From Arachnopeziza araneosa (Eukaryota > Ascomycota > Leotiomycetes > Helotiales > Arachnopezizaceae): 64,000 nt of DNA. How positions within the stretch are numbered: position 1 is the stretch's first letter; each line of letters opens with the position of its first letter. A program made the position numbers and the translations under genes. The notes beneath the pieces are model-generated. The model made no database searches and had not been told where the DNA came from. It was given only the letters and a program-made list of their open reading frames with translations. Location: NCBI GenBank assembly GCA_003988855.1, contig QYAI01000013.1, positions 1-64,000 of the forward strand. The letters run 5' to 3'. Positions 33,852-45,531 of this stretch are shown piece by piece.

Positions 33852-34283
33852 TTAAACACACGCTTGTCCGGGGTGGCCTTTGCAGCCAGGCTCTGGCTCA
33901 GGCTCGGGAATTGGCTCTGGGGCTGCTTCACGAACACATGCTTGTCCTGGATGACCTTGGCAGCCGGGTTCTGGCTCTGGTTCTGGCTCAGGCTCGGGTG
34001 CACGAACGCAAGCTTGTCCGGGATGACCCTCACAGCCAGGTTCTGGCTCAGGTTCTGGTTCAGGAGCGGCCTCACGAACACATGCTTGACCAGGATGACC
34101 CTCACAACCGGGTTCTGGCTCTGGTTCTGGATCAGGTGCACGAACGCAAGCTTGTCCTGGATGACCCTCGCAGCCGGGCTCTGGTGAACGGAGAGACAGG
34201 GAGTAACCAGCGATGGGGATGGCAAGGGCGTTGGTAGAGGAGGTGGCAAGGACGAGGACGCATAGAGCGTCAGTGAATCTCAT
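33852..34283 (-). CDS. Secreted precursor of a five-copy cysteine peptide, alpha-pheromone-like (143 aa)
   Basis: The ATG at 34283 is preferred over the in-frame ATG at 34430 because it opens directly on a signal peptide ([21 protein letters not shown]). After an Arg (SLSLR), five copies of GC(E/Q/K)GHPGQACV follow, separated by Arg and then by [34 protein letters not shown] and [14 protein letters not shown]. Every spacer is an even string of X-Pro or X-Ala dipeptides ending exactly at GC, the substrate of a Ste13-type dipeptidyl aminopeptidase. The last copy ends at Val followed by the stop, implying Val is the mature C-terminus and the Arg of other copies is trimmed. Ascomycete alpha-pheromones share C-x-x-P-G-Q-x-C cores and this processing logic. 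Here the usual Trp is Gly, the ring is one residue longer, and single Arg replaces Lys-Arg, so a non-mating peptide is also possible. Confidence 0.8.
   Translation of the reverse strand: MRFTDALCVLVLATSSTNALAIPIAGYSLSLRSPEPGCEGHPGQACVRAPDPEPEPEPGCEGHPGQACVREAAPEPEPEPEPGCEGHPGQACVRAPEPEPEPEPEPGCQGHPGQACVREAAPEPIPEPEPEPGCKGHPGQACV
33855..34176 (-). repeat. Five tandem peptide-coding repeats (66-78 bp units)
   Basis: Conserved 33-36 nt cores lie near 34141-34176, 34075-34110, 34003-34038, 33931-33966 and 33855-33887. Unit length varies in 6-bp (Pro-Glu dipeptide) steps: spacers of 10, 12, 12 and 14 codons. The two spacer types (AP- and EAAP-starting) alternate. Confidence 0.9.
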
Positions 34284-35958
34284 CTTGTGTGAGTAGAGGA
34301 AGAGGATTATCGAGATTGGTAATTTGTGTGTTTTTTTGAATGTGTAGCGGATCGTATGATATGTGGTTATTGGTTTGGTAGTGGAGAGAAAAGTAGAAGG
34401 ATGTGAGGAAGGAGATTGATTTATCTTCAATTTATAGACTTGTTATTCCTCAGTGGCGCATCTTATTATTGAAAGGACGGTGAGCTTCCTATTGAGAGCG
34501 GGTCCTATTGAGGCCCAAAAAGGGTAAGGGTATTCGGAAGAACATTTAAACAACGCGTCAATAACAAAGATCAGAGGAACAGATGAATCACCAGTCACAC
34601 ATGCGGAACTTATAGAAAGAGAGACACGGAACAAAATGATTGGCAGTATTCCACAAGGGATCGTCAACTGACCAACTTCGGTGCCGTGGCGAGTACAGCG
34701 GATTGAACTTGGCGCTGAGAATACCACTGAGGAGAGCTTCATCATATTGACACGAAATATGATTTAAGCCATAAAAAATGCATTCAGATAATAGTCTCAA
34801 AGAAATAAGACTCGAAATAATCGAAGATCTAGTCGGAACCGTGTAACGTGTAAACATTTTGCAATTTTGTCTTGACTGTGAATGGCGTCACGATTTTGTT
34901 GCATTGGTTTCCACAAAATTCTGATCACAAACAGGATACTACTCAGTGCTCAAGGATAGATAATATACTCATAAAAGAAGTTTTCGATCTGTTTGATGGG
35001 CTTTGTGACAATTCTATTCAACTCCCGATTCTATTCAAACCCCTTTTCGGCCTCGCTTAACGGATCCCTCTTTGAGCATAAATTATCAAGATTTGACATA
35101 TGACCAAACAGCGGCTGGCTGATCCATGATATTGAAAATAATAAAAACATCCTATTTGATGTTAGATCCAGAGCTTCCATTCCATAATTTCTTTGATCGC
35201 ACACCGGTGACCCTCGAGAGCCTTATTCGTAGGTCACTAGCTCGGAAACTGATTCCAGGAGGCTGAGGTCAGGAACAATCAAACTCTCAAAGAGAGCGCA
35301 AGATTTATGTCAGTGTTTAAGATCAAAGAGAATTGCTGAGAGTCTACCTATTGACGCCGTTGACCAAGCGGTTGAATTTAGACTCAAGACAAACTAGGTA
35401 AAGTACGTCACTTAGCCTGACACAGTGTGCTCTGTACGAGGGTGATACCTCAATACGGATGTGCACATTCGCATGATCATTAAATATTGGTCATGATTGG
35501 ATTTTTTCTTTTTTGGCATACCTGCAGGTGCCCAGGTAGTTGCTCCAATTGATAAGACCACAGCTGGAGAGAGGTCGGTTCTTCTCCATGCTCTTGGCCG
35601 ATCATTGAACTTGATTCAAGCATGTGAGAATTTAATAAGTTTGGATTACTCACGTCTCTGATTGGCTACGAATCTTGAAGTCTTTTGTCCAACAGTTCAT
35701 GCATGCAGGAAAAATGTGAAACTGATGTTGGTGCTAGGAGAAGTTCGGGTTATGAGATGCCGAGAACAGTTAGCATATGAAAGTGAATATATTTTCTAAT
35801 TTTTGAGTGACCTGAGTAAAAGTAAGATGTCTTTAGAGCATAAATATGTTTTGCTGATATCGTGATCATACTAAAACTCAGAGAAGCGATCCTAGAGAAA
35901 TCTCCAATCAATCAGAGATGATGATATGATTTAGAACCTCTTAACTCCGTCTGCTTTC
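34284..35958. other. Gene-poor region upstream of the peptide precursor
   Basis: The first 150 bp would be the 5' UTR/promoter of the peptide gene. Two overlapping minus-strand open frames (34857-34588 and 34745-34443) have no domains. A tRNA-Leu-like sequence lies near 35349-35450. Otherwise AT-rich, nothing else seen. Confidence 0.45.
35349..35450 (+). pseudogene. tRNA-Leu-like relic
   Basis: The segment tgaccaagcggttgaattt followed by gactcaag resembles the D-arm and CAA anticodon arm of a tRNA-Leu, and gagggtgatacctc near 35437 resembles a damaged T-arm. Box A and box B are both degenerate and no acceptor stem closes, so it is at best a decayed tRNA. Confidence 0.2.
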
Positions 35959-38053
35959 CTATTCCTCTTTCCCTTGACCAACATCATGTTTTTTCTCGCC
36001 ACCAACACTGGCAACCTCTGAACTCCCACCTTCAGATTGTGCATATCTAACTTTTCTATCAAACCGTTAGCAATTATATTTTCCTAGAAGGACAGAATCC
36101 TACCTCAGCAGTTCTCTCTTCCATAAGAATCTCACAGTAAAAGCCGTCGCAATCAGCAGTGCTGATAGGAAAGTCACAGTGATGTAACCTTTGTGATATC
36201 GTGGAGCATCTACTTGCTGCCATACGATAAGAGGAAGCCAAGCTTGTAACACATACGCCATCTCGTTCATGCTTGCGATAACGATTGCTCTCTCTTCATT
36301 ATCATCGGAGCAGATTTCATGGCCCCAACTATTCCTTGTCAGCAAGTTTTAGTTAGAGAGTCACGAATGACTTACGCCATAATCAAGCCCGAAAGACCAA
36401 ATCCGCATCCACAAAGATAGAAACAACCCCATTTCCAACCAATAGGAATGTCCCAGATTGCAAGCGATACATAACAGATTATGTTGATCACCCCACCGAA
36501 AACAATTGGCGGCCAGCGTCGCCCGTTTAAAACGGAATCGGAAATCCAGGCATAGACGAGAGTAGAAACAACTTGCACTGCACTTGTCCCAGTAGGATAA
36601 TTGTTGATTTGCGGGACGCTGTATTTCGGTTGTTTCGAGTCTTTCAAGAATTGTGCAAAGATGGGTGCTGCACCAGCTGCACCGTTGTTGAAACACCTAA
36701 GAATTTCATCAGTTTTTTAATCATCATAGATATATAGGTTCCTTTTTCATACACGTATAATAAACTCAGCATATATATGTGCCAGGAAGAAAAGATCTTC
36801 TTGAATTTTGCCCTCGTGTAGGGTTGTTTTTGAGCTCTGCCTTCTAGGGCCACTCTTTTCTTCCCATATTCTAGCTCCTATGTCGAGGTTACGATTGAGA
36901 CTATCATCGACAAAACAATTTACTCACTTCTTTGGTGAAGTAGAACGCTCTTGAATTTGCTGGCAAGTCCGGTATAAAGAAGAAACCTGCGAAAGCGATA
37001 GGTAGTGATATGATTCCATCGACGATGAATAGCCTTTTCAATGTCAGTTCGCTCTTCTCACTCCAAATACAACATTTATATTATTACCATTGCCAACCCC
37101 TCAGGCCACCTTTACCGTTAAGGTGGTAGACAGAAGCCATCAGGTATCCTGAGAACATGGTTCCAAGGGCACTGCTTGTATCTAGGGACCCCGGGGAGTT
37201 AGAATTTTGCTTTTAGAGCATGTTACAAGAGTAAGGAGGGTTAAATGTTGCTAGATACAGTTGTAATGAGAGTGCATCACTTGAATTACTCTGTCTCAAG
37301 AGCAAAAATAACAAAGGATTGACAGAGCCCAGGGATCTTACGGAAGATGCAACTTCTCTTCGCCAACTCATCCTTTCTGTACCAAGATCCAATTACATAT
37401 GCCATGCCGGGATAAAAAGCACTCTCAGCAAGACCGACGAGGAACCGGACGGCATATATTTGACTAGCATTGTTGCAGCGGGAAAGGCACATAGTGAGGA
37501 CAGTCCAGGTAATCTTACTTCCATTAGTCGCGGTCTCGCTCGTTTTCAACAACTTACTTCGCATGCAGGGATCCAAATTGAGGGACGAACTTTGGTGAGA
37601 ATGATGTTGCTGGGTATTTCGCCAATGACATAACCGACTGTCCAAGCTGTGGTCATATAATTGAGCTGATTCCCATACAGACTTAGATCTTCCTTCCTGT
37701 GATATATCAGCATGGCAAGTAGTTTATCTCAAACTCAAACTCAACTTACATTCCAGAAACGAAAGCATTATTGACATTTGCTTGATCCAAATATTTGATA
37801 AAATATCCTATTCTCATTAGTTTTCGTTCTTCCCCTGAGCAAAGAAAGACACACCTAATGAAGCAAATGTTAAAATTGCAGCGTCGAGTTTAAAGAGATA
37901 CCTCCTCTCTTCAGGGCTCTTATCGAGAGTATCCCAAAGATAACTTACCCATCTCCTCTTCGGCTTGGCCTGGATGATATACTCAGCCCGAGCCGTCTCA
38001 GGAGCCAACTCAATCACATGACTCTCGTTTTGGGGAATTTCCTCGACACCCAT
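35959..38053 (-). CDS. MFS permease of the Dal5/Fen2/Liz1 (anion:cation symporter) family
   Basis: A many-exon gene. Recognisable pieces in order: a basic cytosolic N-terminus ([20 protein letters not shown]; an in-frame ATG at 38092 is an alternative), [21 protein letters not shown], then [91 protein letters not shown] and, in the second half, [17 protein letters not shown]. The last exon ends at 35959 after an intron following ELLR. The NANVN(N)A and ESxFYPGM motifs are typical of allantoate/pantothenate/vitamin permeases of fungi. It is a plasma-membrane proton symporter of organic anions; the substrate cannot be predicted. One short exon around 37190-37290 has uncertain boundaries because the open frame runs into a stop just before the next clear exon. 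Confidence 0.8.
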
Positions 38054-38952
38054 GATCTCTATCTCAAATGCGACTTTAAAATTCTCAAACACAGTACAAA
38101 AATACTGTACAGAACAAAAATTATTTCCGCCAAGGTATGGTAGCTTTAAGACATTCCCGATCCCGAGGTTTAAGGTTACATTTGCCGCCTCCCACTGCTA
38201 TGGAGCGGATTTGTATGCATGAGGCTTTAATCCTGGGCGATTACACCATTGAGCCTCACACGATTAATGGGGTCAAACACATCATCGAATAGAATCTGAT
38301 TCGTTCGGAACGGAGCTAACGGCGTTATTAAACAGCACCTGCCTTGATGCATGAGATAAGAGGTTCGGCTCAAATCCCAATGCGTGTGTTCTTCTTAGTA
38401 GCTGGGGTTTGTGACAGGATAAACATCTTAGAATTGCCACTCGCTGCAAGATCTGCGGTGGAGTGACCAGAGTTTTAGAGGAAGAGGTGGATTTCTCTGT
38501 GCCGGTTCCCGAATGGCGTCCGCTGGAAAGATAATGTAATTCGGAAAAGGTGTGGGTTGAAGTTGGGACTGGCTCTCTTTGTAAATGATTTAGTAACGAT
38601 GATGATAAAAGATAAGATTTATTGCTAAGCAACGAATCTTACATTGATTCTATTCCTCAATTGCTGCCCAGAAGATGCCATTGGTTTGTGGTGATTTCCT
38701 GTTTTGTCTTAAAACAAGGAGAAGAAACAATGTGTATACAAGATTCAAGCGAATGAGAGCAGTCTTGTGAAGAGTCTTCTCCACAATTGAAAAGTATCAA
38801 GGAAATGGCCTGATACCCACGAATGTGTAAATTGATTTTAGATAACCCCAAAATTTTGCGAGACTTTCAACCACGTTTCTTCTTCTTCTTCTTCTTCTTC
38901 GAAGACCGATCTCCCCACTTCGTAGCAAATTCAAAACTTCAGGATTCTCCAC
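38054..38952. other. Intergenic with GAA/TTC microsatellite
   Basis: Upstream region of the permease gene and 3' side of the monooxygenase. A ttc repeat of eight units lies at about 38878-38900. A 116-codon minus-strand frame (38632-38282) is Ser/Leu/His-rich without domains and is not called. Confidence 0.5.
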
Positions 38953-40556
38953 TCAGCTGCTCAAACCCACCTCATAGAATCCTTTCGCTAACTTCTCATC
39001 TTCCAAATAAGTCAACCAAACTTTCTCAATATCGTTGCCATAAATCCAACTCAACTTATCTTCGCCCCCGAACGCACTAATTCTCGCTTTAAGACTCTCA
39101 TCAAATGTCTGCTTCGGGTTTGCTTTCTTGTTCTCTTGGATTTTTTTCTTCTGTTCATCGAGATATTGATACCTGCTGGCATTAACATTCACCCTCTTAA
39201 AGCAGTGATTCAGATGAGATTTGGGTAGGACCTACATCCTTAAATAATATGGAGATCGAATAAAATCGAAAGTCTTGAGCGCGTCAGGGATGGGGTTCGC
39301 AGAGCTGCGGGTGTGTTCGATGGCTCTTGCTAGGATCCATCCGTCTTCCAAAGCGAACGCCGCCCCTGATCCAAATGCACCTAAGGCTGTGTAAGAATAG
39401 GAATTGAGGAAACGTTCAAAGGAACAATAAATTACCAGAAAGTGGGTGGCTCGCGTCTCCGATAAGCACGATTGCATCCCACGCCGTCAAGGTTTCCAAT
39501 CTCGGCCCTGCAAAAGCCGAGAATTCTCTCCAGTGTCCTTCTGGAACTAGGGATAATGCTTCTTTGACTTTAGGATCGAAATCCTGCGTCAAAAATCAAT
39601 AAATACATCTTGTATCTACTGGAGATATGGAATAAAAACCGTAAAATAGCTCTCCACTTTCTCTTTCGTTACAGGAACTCCCCAGCTGAACCTCTTCCCG
39701 GTAGCTGTCGCGGGGTCAACCACGTTCCTCGCGGCGATCTCAAACATTTGGTCCTCTTCAAGGGTGTCAGATGGATCATCGACTAAGGAACCATAGAAAT
39801 GGCCTGTTGGGCCGTGCCACCAAGCCGTTGCGGCTGTGAGATCGGGAAGGTGGGCAATGAATGATTTGGGGATCAAGACTCGCCAGATTGTGGTTCCTAT
39901 AAAAAGATGTTGAGATTTAAGTTCAACAACTGGAGATGGTACCTATACCTGTGAACTTGATATTATGATCTGGAAAAGTATGCTCACGGACTACTGAGCG
40001 GATGCCATCTCCCCCAACTACAAGATCAGCAACATGCTCTGCCCCATCTTCGAAGTTCAACTTCACTCCTCCTTCTTCCAGATTTTCAAGCGAGACAAGC
40101 CTCTTGTTCAACTGGATGATACCTTCTGGGACCTTGGCTTTAAGAGCAGATTGCAATCTTGTCCTCCTCACTCTCTGAGGTTGGTAATGTAATGGCTGCG
40201 AACTCGGCTCTCGTGCACTGACAATTTCGCCAGTGAGGCCATTTCTGTAATACTTAAGTCTTAGCCTCCTTGGATTAAGAAGTAAAATCTTGAACCAACA
40301 ATATTATTTACCTGTGCAAAACCTCTAATTTGAGATGTCCCTTGACGTCTGCATCAGCCTTACCCAATAGGTTAAGCACCCTCCAGCAATTATACCCAAT
40401 ACGAATTCCTGCCCCTATCTCTCGGAGTTCTCTGGCTTGTTCGAAAAGCGAGATCTGAATATTTGGTAGAGCTGATAGCGCAATGGCTGTCCCCAGGCCA
40501 CCCGGTCCTCCGCCAATAATAGCTACGCGAAGAAGAGGAGGAGTTGCCGTTGGCAT
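38953..40556 (-). CDS. FAD-dependent aromatic monooxygenase (salicylate-hydroxylase-like)
   Basis: Several exons joined by canonical introns (e.g. after EVLHR near 40317 and after SPYYLRM near 39233). Motifs appear in family order: dinucleotide-binding AIIGGGPGGLGTAIAL, then FEQARELREIGAGIRIG, the DG motif VVGGDGIRSVVR, the wall segment TTIWRVLIP and ATAWWHGPTGHFYGS, and the FAD-closing motif IVLIGDASHPLS followed by GSGAAFALEDGWILARAI. The C-terminal exon is Lys-rich and ends GFYEVGLSS. Group A flavoprotein monooxygenases hydroxylate phenolic substrates with NAD(P)H. In fungi they serve aromatic catabolism or secondary metabolism; no biosynthetic cluster surrounds it, so catabolism is more likely (inference). 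Confidence 0.88.
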
Positions 40557-41680
40557 GATGAACACTTGTCTGATAAGAGAGATACAGGGAATAATCTTCA
40601 AATATATGTTGAAGATACTTTATATTCACACCTTGCCCACTCACGTTGCATGGCGTGCTTTCAAAGCTTCATAGCGTGCTTCACAGAAGATAAGTTGTAT
40701 CGTATGATGTTGTGAACTATTACTAATCTGCTTCAGAATTGAAAGGACCTGAAATAAATTGAAGCGAATTGAACGAATAAGCGTAATAGAGGCTTGAGTT
40801 GGTGCTCGAGAACTCAGAGGTGGGAGGGTATGCTCGCTTTTCGGTCCCCGGAAGACCACTCTAAAATCCCAAAACCTCAAAACATCTCAAGCAAACGGTT
40901 CTACAAACCAAAAAGATAGCATAAATCGATTGATTTTCAAAAAGTCTTCCTGCGAAAGCGTTGGGCTAGCCAGTTTGTTTCGAGGTGAGAAAAATATTGT
41001 TCTCGAAGAAAATGCCAAATATACACTAGAAATTTATTTCTGTTCAACGGCAGCGTTACGACAAACGTCATGCATCTGGCTCAAACCACACTTAGCTCAC
41101 TACGGCATTAGAGCACATATAGGTGTATTATGGAAAATCCATCCCTCAATAAAGAACCCATATCCGATATTTACGCCCGCTCCACATCTAAATCGAACTC
41201 GATGATCATAGCTCAGTACATCGATTTCGTATTCTTGTAGTAATTAAAATAAGAAATCGAGGAAATCATTGACTTGCCAAACAAAAGCAATTATCACTAA
41301 ACTCATGAATGTGAAGCTACCCATATCATACAACAACGTTTCATAAGTGATCTTGGCTCAAGAGCTGCGGCGCTTGCCGAGGTCTGCTTTCGCGTAGCAA
41401 AATAACGTACTCTCTTCAGAAAGACAGTTTGTCAGGTGAAAAGATTGTCTTGAAGTGAACTACCCACATCAAATCAATGAAATATAACCTTTGTTGAAAG
41501 GTTGTTATGGCGAAGTCAAAGGATGCTCCTCTGCAGAGTTTTTGCCTTGGACCGGGAATTGCCGGGGTGTTTGCAGTAGGCACGTGCATTTGAAAAGCCT
41601 CATTCTGGAACAACTTCTAAGAACCTCTCGATCTTGCACTCTTAGACGCCCACCTACGCATCTCCATTCCCTCATTCACA
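40557..41680. other. Divergent intergenic region before IDH1
   Basis: 1.1 kb between the outward-facing monooxygenase and IDH1 starts. A CT-rich tract directly precedes the IDH1 start (ccattccctcattcacaatg). Open frames here have no domains. Confidence 0.5.
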
Positions 41681-43007
41681 ATGCTGTCGCGCAGCTCCGT
41701 CCGGTCGGCCCAGGTATGTTGCATGCTATAAGAACCATCAATGGCAAGACTTTGTAGCTAATGCTAGCTTCTTATCAGAGCCTTCTACGAACCGCCAAAG
41801 CTACCTCTCAAGCTGCGCAAGTATGATCAGCCTTCCATTTGTCTCGATAACATTGTAAGTAGTTGCTAACACGTCTTAGACCTTCCGTTCATTTGCTACA
41901 GTTCAATCCGACATTTTTAAGCCTACGAAATATGGTGGAAAATACACTGTTACCTTGATTCCTGGTGATGGTATCGGAGCTGAAGTCGCAGAATCAGTGA
42001 AGACAATTTTCAAGGCGGACAATGTGCCAGTGGAGTGGGAACAAGTTGATGTATCTGGTGTAGAAACCGGCGACAAGCACTCAGAAGAGCTTTTCCGGGA
42101 GTCAATCGCATCCTTGAAAAGAAACAAGCTGGGACTGAAGGGTATTTTGCACACACCAATTGAGAGATCCGGTCACCAATCTTTCAACGTCGCTATGCGT
42201 CAAGAACTCGATATCTATGCTTCGATTGTCCTCATCAAGAACATCCCAGGTTACAAGACCCGTCACGACAATGTTGATCTATGCATTATCCGAGAAAACA
42301 CTGAGGGAGAATACTCTGGCCTTGAGCACCAATCTGTCTCGGGTGTTGTAGAGTCATTGAAGATCATCACACGCGTCAAGTCAGAGCGTATTGCCAAATT
42401 TGCATTCAGCTTTGCCCTAGCAAACCATCGCAAGAAGGTCACCTGTATCCACAAAGCTAATATCATGAAGCTTGCCGACGGTCTATTCCGCAACACATTC
42501 AATGAAGTGGCCAAGGATTATCCAACTCTCGAGACCAACGACATGATTGTAGACAATGCCTCTATGCAATGTGTTTCCCGCCCACAACAATTTGATGTCA
42601 TGGTCATGCCCAACTTGTACGGAGGAATCTTGTCCAACGTTGGAGCTGCTTTGGTTGGTGGACCTGGTATTGTTCCTGGTGCCAATATGGGACGAGATGT
42701 TGCTGTATTCGAGCCTGGATGCCGTCATGTTGGTCTGGATATCAAGGGAAAAGATCAGGCTAACCCCACTGCTATGGTTCTCTCTGGTTCCATGCTTCTG
42801 AGACATCTGGGCCTTGATGAACATGCCAACCGCATCTCGAAGGCCGTTTATGATGTCATTGCTGATGGGTGAGCTTCGACTATTTCAATAATTGATGTTC
42901 AGTGTTAACGATTGTATAGAAAGGTACGAACACCTGATATGGGCGGCAACAGCAGCACACATCAATTTACGAGAGCTATTCTGGATAAGATGGAGGCAGC
43001 TGCATAG
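41681..43007 (+). CDS. IDH1: Mitochondrial NAD-isocitrate dehydrogenase subunit 1 (383 aa)
   Basis: Four exons (41681-41713, 41779-41820, 41880-42868, 42920-43007). The first two and the start of the third encode a Ser/Arg/Ala-rich mitochondrial presequence (MLSRSSVRSAQ, SLLRTAKATSQAAQ, TFRSFA). The mature part shows VTLIPGDGIGAEV, then NVDLCIIRENTEGEYSGLEH, VTCIHKANIMKLADG, DNASMQCVSRPQQFDVMV and NLYGGILSNVGAALVGGPG, the beta-decarboxylating dehydrogenase fold. IDH1-like features include DLCIIRENTEGEYSGLE and the C-terminal TPDMGGNSST. In this octameric TCA-cycle enzyme Idh1 binds AMP and citrate and is regulatory, while Idh2 is catalytic. Assignment to Idh1 over Idh2 rests on overall resemblance. 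Confidence 0.93.
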
Positions 43008-44499
43008 ACAGGATAAGTCGAGTTGTATAGAGAGGTCGTATAGTAGTTGTACTCTAGATTGCATAAGCACGTTGAATAACTTCCATTGGTTCCGTCTTAT
43101 TGTCTCATGAAAATGGGCTCCCCAGTATCTGGCATCTTCATTTCCAAATCAGCAAATCAAGGCCAGGTAGAAAACCACGCAATCGTTGTTCAAATAAATT
43201 TTTTTTTTTTTAAAAAGTTCCGCTGCGCCCAGATTTCACTACGTTCAATCCAGATTTTCTCTATAAACTATCAATCTCCGTTCCAATTTAGCTGCCTGTC
43301 TGCCTGCTATTCCTTTGTACAGATATATATTTTGCTATTTTCGGCCCTGCAACTCCTCGCCAAAGCAACTCCCCCAGACCCATAACTGCCACACTCGAGC
43401 CCAGCAGCCGATTGAGACGTATGCGATGAAGAATCAAGACTGCTCATCTTGCAGTGGGGAGCTTCAAGACCGCCATGAGCAGATACGAGCAGCCACAATT
43501 AGGCCATACAAGACAAGACTTCTCCGACTAGGCATCAGCTCTAGTGTCGCCTCTGCCAGCTGCTCGGGCTGCTCATATCCGAAGCACTCTGCAATGAAGA
43601 AGACGGTTGACACCTTTGTGCCAACGCCTGAGAGATTTCATATACGCCGTGAAGACACCACGATACATTACACAATCTCTTCGCCCTTTCCTTTATCGTC
43701 ATAAATGATTATGTATAACAAAGGTTTGCTAGACAGAGACTCTACACAGTTTTTTTCCCAGCTGGGAGACGGATAGAGAAAGGTTAAGATCTGGTTGTTC
43801 AAGATTACAGACTAGTGTAATGTGTTCCGACCCAGTGGCTACTCGAATGCCCATATTGCCTGCGAATGCGGCAAGAAGAAACGAGGAGGAGGAGGAGGAT
43901 GAGGAGAGGTTGCTGCTTCTGTTGATGCTAAAGGTGCTGAGCAGGTGTGGTCTCTCAAATTCTTGATTGTCTGAACGTGCTCTTGACTCTCATGTCGAAG
44001 CATTCTTGAACAAATACTCACAAGCATCAACTAAGAGTCCAAAGCCATGTTCGTAGCGTATATATTAGGACTTACAATCAACCCTTTTCTCTTATTAAGT
44101 GGGCGGCTTTCCTGAAGAGGCTCGGAGAGTTTTTCAGGGGCTCGCGTAATCTCGGTTCCATGGTTTTCTTATGAGATCGTAGCTGAACTCTACTCATAGA
44201 ATGAGTTAGGCATTCGAAAATATTGATTAGTTTCAAAAAGGGTAGTTCGATATAGTTTAAGATGGTCAAGTTAAACTAATCTTGAGTATCATGATTGAAC
44301 TCAGAATTGTACTATGGATTGGATTTCTATTTCATACGTATATTAGAGAGGGAGTTCTAGTATGTCGAAAACAAATCATGGAGAATTTAGTTATTAGGCT
44401 ACTATCTTTTGTGTATTCCATCTCAGTCATTTATGCAGCCATCCCCAAAACGCCTAAAAGTCCCTCCCATACTCAAACAATAGGACTTGATAATCCAGA
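43008..44499. other. Convergent 3' intergenic region
   Basis: 1.5 kb between the IDH1 and SVP26 stop codons. It contains a poly-T run at about 43198-43210. A plus-strand open frame of 129 codons (43315-43704) is Cys/Ser/His-rich with a CSSCSG...CSGCS pattern; no intron, signal peptide or domain supports it. Nothing else recognised. Confidence 0.45.
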
Positions 44500-45249
44500 T
44501 CAAAACCCTCCCCTTTCCGGTCTCGTCCATCCAGCTAACCTACTCACTTGCCCTATCCACTCTAGAATAGTATCCACAAGAACTTTCACCATTCCTTGCC
44601 TCTTGTTCTTTCCTGCCGCACCACCAGGCTCCTCGCTCCCCATCGTCGGCAGCACATTATCACTCGCGCTCAATGACACAAATAATGAGAATGGAACCAG
44701 CCATACGCATAAACCAAAATACGATGCAATTTCTGTAAAGTTAGGTGGAGAAGGTTGGTCGTATCGATCGTAACGGGTTGGCGCCCTGTTGTTCATCGAG
44801 CTATAGGAGAAGTGGTTGAACCAGATGTAATGATTTACTAGCACCAAAACTACGCACGAAAATCAGCATATTAAAAATAAAAGGACATGCAACGTACCAC
44901 AAGACGTTATGAATAGTGGATCTGAAAGCTTCACCACGGGGAATTTCCTCATATTGCCCAAATAGACCAAATGCGATACAATACTGAACAGGGATAGGAA
45001 GAAGGGGAAGCCATCGAAGAGGAAAAGCAGGGCCTGTAGCCCAATAACGAGGTAAATAAGGCGAGTGAGTAGCTTCTTTGCGAGCACGGTATGCTCTTCA
45101 ACGAGTTCGGAGAGGTAATAAAGACCGGAAGCTGCCCTTCAAGTCAGTGTCCGTCATTGTCCAAGGCTCAAGCGCATACCGATAGCGAGGGTAAGGAATC
45201 CAAAACCAAGACCCAGGCCTATGTACCCGACGAGTGGTAGTATCCACAT
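44500..45249 (-). CDS. SVP26: Svp26/TEX261-family ER-Golgi cargo receptor (217 aa)
   Basis: Three exons (45249-45180, 45131-44898, 44849-44500) in phase. The protein has four hydrophobic spans, beginning MWILPLVGYIGLGLGFGFL and then GLYYLSELVEEHTVLAKKL, VIGLQALLFLFDGFPFFLS, VLVLVNHYIWFNHF and ASYFGLCVWLVPFSLFVSL. These blocks correspond to yeast Svp26, an integral membrane adaptor that loads mannosyltransferases such as Ktr3 and Mnn proteins into COPII vesicles. The length agrees with the family (about 220). The C-terminal cytosolic tail is short and basic. The gene is transcribed divergently from BUD23. Confidence 0.92.
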
Positions 45250-45531
45250 TTTGAGAAGTTGGTGTTATGAGGCTTTCATGTCGCAAAGGAGTTGGAGTCG
45301 CGTGTTGACAAGAGGCGACGTGGGACTGGAGTTCTGTTCTCTTTCCCCAGATTTCGGAAGCGGCCGCTTCACAAAAAGTTGCTCCGACATTTTCGAGGAT
45401 CCCTTGTAAATATTAGACTAACAACCTTCGACAAATTCGAAGCCAGTACATTCTACAATTCTGGACATAGCCCTTTCGCATCGCATGAGGTAGCAGACGA
45501 CTATCTCTGACGGCAGTGCTATAAGTGCAAA
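45250..45531. promoter_or_regulatory. Divergent promoter between SVP26 and BUD23
   Basis: 282 bp separate the two outward start codons. A gaagcggccgcttc palindrome lies near 45357-45370. An internal open frame on the minus strand from 45389 (MSEQLFVKRPLPKSG) may be a short upstream frame on the SVP26 transcript. Confidence 0.5.

Noticed and set aside
33855..34176. CRISPR-like array impression from regularly spaced repeats
   Set aside because: Repeats are protein-coding, in frame, with a signal peptide and variable 6-bp-step spacing, in a eukaryotic genome.
33686..34249. Alternate-frame open frame over the peptide precursor
   Set aside because: It is a repeat shadow without a signal peptide; the chosen frame has a leader, cysteines and processing logic.
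43315..43704. 129-codon plus-strand frame with CxxC pairs
   Set aside because: No signal peptide, no intron support and low-complexity start; cysteine spacing alone is not enough to call a zinc or effector protein.
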